Shown piece by piece: positions 5,835 to 7,566 of a DNA stretch of 7,566 nucleotides. The stretch spans positions 1 through 7,566 of the forward strand of contig MAXL01000502.1 of NCBI GenBank assembly GCA_001751005.1, written 5' to 3'. The notes beneath the pieces are model-generated. The model searched no databases, was not told the origin of the DNA, and worked only from the letters and a program-made list of their open reading frames with translations. The stretch comes from Desulfobacterales bacterium S5133MH16 (GTDB lineage: Bacteria > Desulfobacterota > Desulfobacteria > Desulfobacterales > UBA11574). Every line of letters starts with the position of its first letter. Positions within the stretch are counted from its first letter, which is position 1. Both the position numbers and the translations under genes were made by a program.

Positions 5835-6434
5835 ATGAACAGCATCTTAGAAAAAAAGACGTCATTTCAGACGGCTGAAACCGGCATCATTCACGGAAGA
5901 TTCCAGATTCTTCATAATGACCACGTTAAGTATCTTCTGGCGGGAAAACGGTCTTGCAGGCATCTGGTTGTTGGAATCACCAATCCCGATCCCCTGTTGA
6001 CCAGAAAAGAACAGGAAGATTCTCAAAGAGACAATCCCTCATCCAACCCGCTCACCTATTATGAACGATATATTCTGGTTAATGAGGTATTGCAGGCCGA
6101 AGGGGTAAAACCCAACCAGTTCTCAGTTGTTCCGTTTCCCATTAATATGCCCGAGCTTTATAAATACTATGTACCCATGGATGGTTTATTTTTTCTTACC
6201 ATTTACGATGACTGGGGAAAAAAGAAACTCGACACCTTTGAATCCCTCGGGCTAAATACTCATGTTCTTTGGGAAGTGCCGCCCGCGAAAAAAGGCATCA
6301 GTGCCGCTGAAATTCGTCGCCTTATGGTGGATGGAAAACCCTGGGAGCATATGGTACATCCCCGTGTTTCACATCTTTTGAAAAAATGGGATATTCCCTG
6401 CAGAATTAAAAAAATAATTGCAAACTGTGCTTAA
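5835..6434 (+). CDS. NMN adenylyltransferase-like nucleotidyltransferase (archaeal NadM-type fold)
   Basis: The 199-aa protein belongs to the HxGH/ISxxxIR nucleotidyltransferase superfamily. Closest in pattern are archaeal-type NMN adenylyltransferases, which make NAD from NMN and ATP in the cytoplasm. Seen: IIHGRFQILHNDH (18-30), where the nucleotide-binding H27-x-x-H30 is kept but the usual Gly of HxGH is Asp29; GITNPDPLLTR (47-57); SVVPFPINMPELY (97-109); and ISAAEIR (155-161), the second signature. The stretch YDDWGKKK (124-131) replaces the SxNPLV-type segment that I recall as contacting NMN, so the acceptor substrate is uncertain. Start: the frame opens at GTG 5796, but ATG 5835 is preferred because it precedes the conserved core closely and has AAGAG 11 bases upstream. 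It ends tail-to-tail with fdhD, the stops overlapping in TTAA. NadB in the same window fits an NAD role without proving it. Confidence 0.78.
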   Translation: MNSILEKKTSFQTAETGIIHGRFQILHNDHVKYLLAGKRSCRHLVVGITNPDPLLTRKEQEDSQRDNPSSNPLTYYERYILVNEVLQAEGVKPNQFSVVPFPINMPELYKYYVPMDGLFFLTIYDDWGKKKLDTFESLGLNTHVLWEVPPAKKGISAAEIRRLMVDGKPWEHMVHPRVSHLLKKWDIPCRIKKIIANCA

Positions 6435-7231
6435 ATAATGAAACGGTTTTCTCCGCAGAAAATGTATAATCCGGAACCTTTGGCCAGACATGCCAACGTT
6501 ATGCTTAATTTGGATGCCAGTTCCACGGCCATTGATGTGGGTCGCGAGAAGGCCAATATGAGAGGGATACGGGCCCGTGCAGCTTTCTGCACCAGTTCAT
6601 AGCTGATTCGGGAAGAAAGGATCAAGAGCGAAGCCTTGTCAAGACTATGATTAAGGAAAACCTTTCCGATGGCTTTATCAAGGGCGTTATGCCGGCCAAC
6701 ATCTTCGGCTACCGATAACAGCTTAAAATCAGAGGTGTAAAGGGCGGCTGCATGAGATGCACGGGTCTGATTACGCAACGGCTGGTGGCTGGAAAGATTT
6801 TCAAGGCATTCCAGTGCCAACCCCGCATTAATCTGAGCAGTATTTTTCATGGGTTGAATAACCTGATAAAGATCTTTGACGATCTCCTTGCCGCAAATGC
6901 CGCAGCTGGTCTGGCTGATAAAGCCGCGTCTGTCCAGAATTCCGGTTATTTTGCTCTGACGCGATTCTTCAAGAGTAATGGTGACCACATTAGAATCTGT
7001 GCCGTCACAACATGAGATGACCTTAATATCCTCGGGAGTATCAATAATCCCTTCGGCAAGACAGAACCCGGCAGCATGGGCCAGTTCATCACCCGGAGTC
7101 CGCATAACAACAGAATAAGGTTTACCTTCAACACGGATCGACAGGGGTTCTTCGCCGATCAGTTTGTGATTGGAAGATGTGTAGTGCCTTTTATCCCAGT
7201 GTATGACACGATGAGTTAAATATGTTTCCAA
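6431..7231 (-). CDS. fdhD: Formate dehydrogenase accessory sulfurtransferase FdhD
   Basis: FdhD binds the molybdenum/tungsten bis-pterin guanine dinucleotide cofactor and passes sulfur from a cysteine desulfurase (IscS in E. coli) to it before insertion into formate dehydrogenase. The 266-aa product is of normal length and complete: EEPLSIRV (27-34), MRTPGDEL (43-50), GFCLAEGII (55-63), the sulfur-transfer loop SCGICGK (109-115, C110 and C113), SHAAALY (159-165), EDVGRHNALDK (176-186), SSRISYELVQKA (207-218) and RPTSMAVELA (230-239). The start is TTG at 7231-7229, fixed by a perfect AAAGGAGG (7245-7238) six bases upstream; the next in-frame ATG falls after the conserved EEPL. It suggests that a formate dehydrogenase is encoded elsewhere in the genome; none is in this window. 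Confidence 0.95.
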   Translation of the reverse strand: METYLTHRVIHWDKRHYTSSNHKLIGEEPLSIRVEGKPYSVVMRTPGDELAHAAGFCLAEGIIDTPEDIKVISCCDGTDSNVVTITLEESRQSKITGILDRRGFISQTSCGICGKEIVKDLYQVIQPMKNTAQINAGLALECLENLSSHQPLRNQTRASHAAALYTSDFKLLSVAEDVGRHNALDKAIGKVFLNHSLDKASLLILSSRISYELVQKAARARIPLILAFSRPTSMAVELASKLSITLACLAKGSGLYIFCGENRFII

Positions 7232-7234
7232 AAA

Positions 7235-7281
7235 GAGCCTCCTTTAAGGCCTCGGAAAAATGATAAATTCTAAAAAGGCTC
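7235..7281 (-). promoter_or_regulatory. Short inverted repeat that could cover the fdhD ribosome-binding site
   Basis: On the minus strand, GAGCCT (7281-7276) is complementary to AGGCTC (7240-7235), which overlaps the end of the AAAGGAGG ribosome-binding site. A 6-bp stem with a 35-base loop could partly hide this site. This is weak by itself and not a known riboswitch. Confidence 0.25.
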
Positions 7282-7314
7282 AGGGAACAAGTAAAACGGT
7301 CTTTTTCCAACATC

Positions 7315-7342
7315 ATTAAATTTATCGGTTTGTTCAGGGCAA
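7315..7342 (-). promoter_or_regulatory. Candidate sigma-70-type promoter for fdhD
   Basis: Read on the minus strand, TTGCCC (7342-7337, 4 of 6 matches) and TTTAAT (7320-7315, 5 of 6) are 16 bp apart, about 85 bp before the fdhD start. No sigma-54 -24/-12 pattern is present here. Confidence 0.25.
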
Positions 7343-7389
7343 ACGCATTTGAATCCCAATACAGGGAGAACGCTCCACGACGGCCTGTA

Positions 7390-7564
7390 TCTCTTTCCAA
7401 CCGACTGAAACTTGTGCTTAAGCACCTGTAAGCCCGAGCCGCGCCAGAGTTATTAAGAACAATTCGCTGCTAAATTATCCCATTGATTTTTTAAGTCATA
7501 ATTTCATTCGGCTCGGGCTAACGCGTGCTAAAGCCCTTCAAACAGTCAGTCGGTTTCCAAGAGA
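7390..7564. repeat. 175-bp nested imperfect inverted repeat (large hairpin element)
   Basis: Four pairs of complementary arms are nested in order. TCTCTT (7390-7395) pairs with AAGAGA (7559-7564); AACCGACTGA (7399-7408) with TCAGTCGGTT (7546-7555); GCTTAAGCAC (7416-7425) with GTGCTAAAGC (7525-7534, 9 of 10); AGCCCGAGCCG (7431-7441) with CGGCTCGGGCT (7509-7519). The internal loops are near-symmetric: TCC on both sides, 7 versus 11 bases, and 5 versus 5. The 67-base central loop has its own AAATTAT/ATAATTT pair (7472-7478, 7498-7504). The left arm contains a separate perfect 12-bp palindrome, GTGCTTAAGCAC (7414-7425). There is no T-run, transposase or known RNA family signature. It could be a MITE-like or REP-like dispersed element or a structured RNA; the right end is at the window edge. 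Confidence 0.8.
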
Positions 7565-7566
7565 AA

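Larger units (their letters stand above)
7232..7566. other. Right-end region without a recognisable gene
   Basis: From the fdhD start to the window edge I find no credible coding region. A 69-codon minus-strand frame reaching to 7400 overlaps the fdhD start and has no recognisable motifs. The region holds the fdhD leader and candidate promoter (7232-7342), about 45 bp with no visible signal, and then the large inverted-repeat element (7390-7564). Confidence 0.6.

Noticed and set aside
7191..7400. 69-codon minus-strand frame over the fdhD start
   Set aside because: It overlaps the well-supported fdhD ribosome-binding site and start, and has no motif.
7399..7555. The inverted-repeat region as an integron attC site
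   Set aside because: attC sites need paired RYYYAAC and GTTRRRY core boxes. Here the bases at those places (TCC on both sides of the outer stem) are unpaired and do not fit, and no integrase or cassette is present.
1..7566. tRNA, rRNA, CRISPR array, transposase or phage gene
   Set aside because: None of the corresponding signatures was seen on either strand.

Overview
The window reads as a chromosomal housekeeping segment of a Gram-negative, AT-leaning anaerobe, most likely a Desulfobacterota (Desulfobacterales-like, sulfate-reducer-type) bacterium. This is inferred from protein flavour and gene mix: a bacterial NadB and DnaJ, a QueD-family enzyme with an unusual active-site signature, an archaeal-type cofactor-independent phosphoglycerate mutase homologue, an archaeal NMNAT-like nucleotidyltransferase, FdhD, and a clear sigma-54 promoter. 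Taxonomy cannot be settled from the window alone.

Layout: nadB (L-aspartate oxidase, +, 101-1753) has a plausible sigma-70-type promoter at the left edge. A 201-bp gap leads to dnaJ (+, 1955-3067). An 89-bp gap with a perfect 12-bp inverted repeat leads to queD (+, 3157-3531). A small conserved-looking protein of unknown function (-, 3610-3954) lies on the opposite strand. A 416-bp AT-rich divergent region (3955-4370) follows; it holds a textbook -24/-12 promoter pointing at the small gene, a leader hairpin and an upstream direct repeat. Then come the apgM-like gene (+, 4371-5681), a 153-bp spacer with three tandem 9-mers that supply the ribosome-binding region of the next gene, and an NMNAT-like nucleotidyltransferase (+, 5835-6434). 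fdhD (-, 6431-7231) is convergent with it and their stop codons overlap. The last ~335 bp has no gene and holds a large nested inverted repeat (7390-7564) running almost to the window edge.

Functional themes: NAD synthesis (NadB for de novo quinolinate; possibly the NMNAT-like protein for the adenylylation step), pterin/deazapurine chemistry (QueD family, possibly doing both queuosine and folate steps), protein folding (DnaJ) and maturation of molybdenum/tungsten formate dehydrogenase (FdhD). There is no mobile-element gene, CRISPR array, rRNA or tRNA. No complete novel defence or biosynthetic system is visible. The points most worth a second look are the sigma-54-controlled unknown gene, the C-E-x-x-H-G-H signature of the QueD protein, the mutase-like plus nucleotidyltransferase pair (which recalls PhpH/PhpF of phosphinothricin biosynthesis but could be plain central metabolism), and the 175-bp inverted-repeat element.
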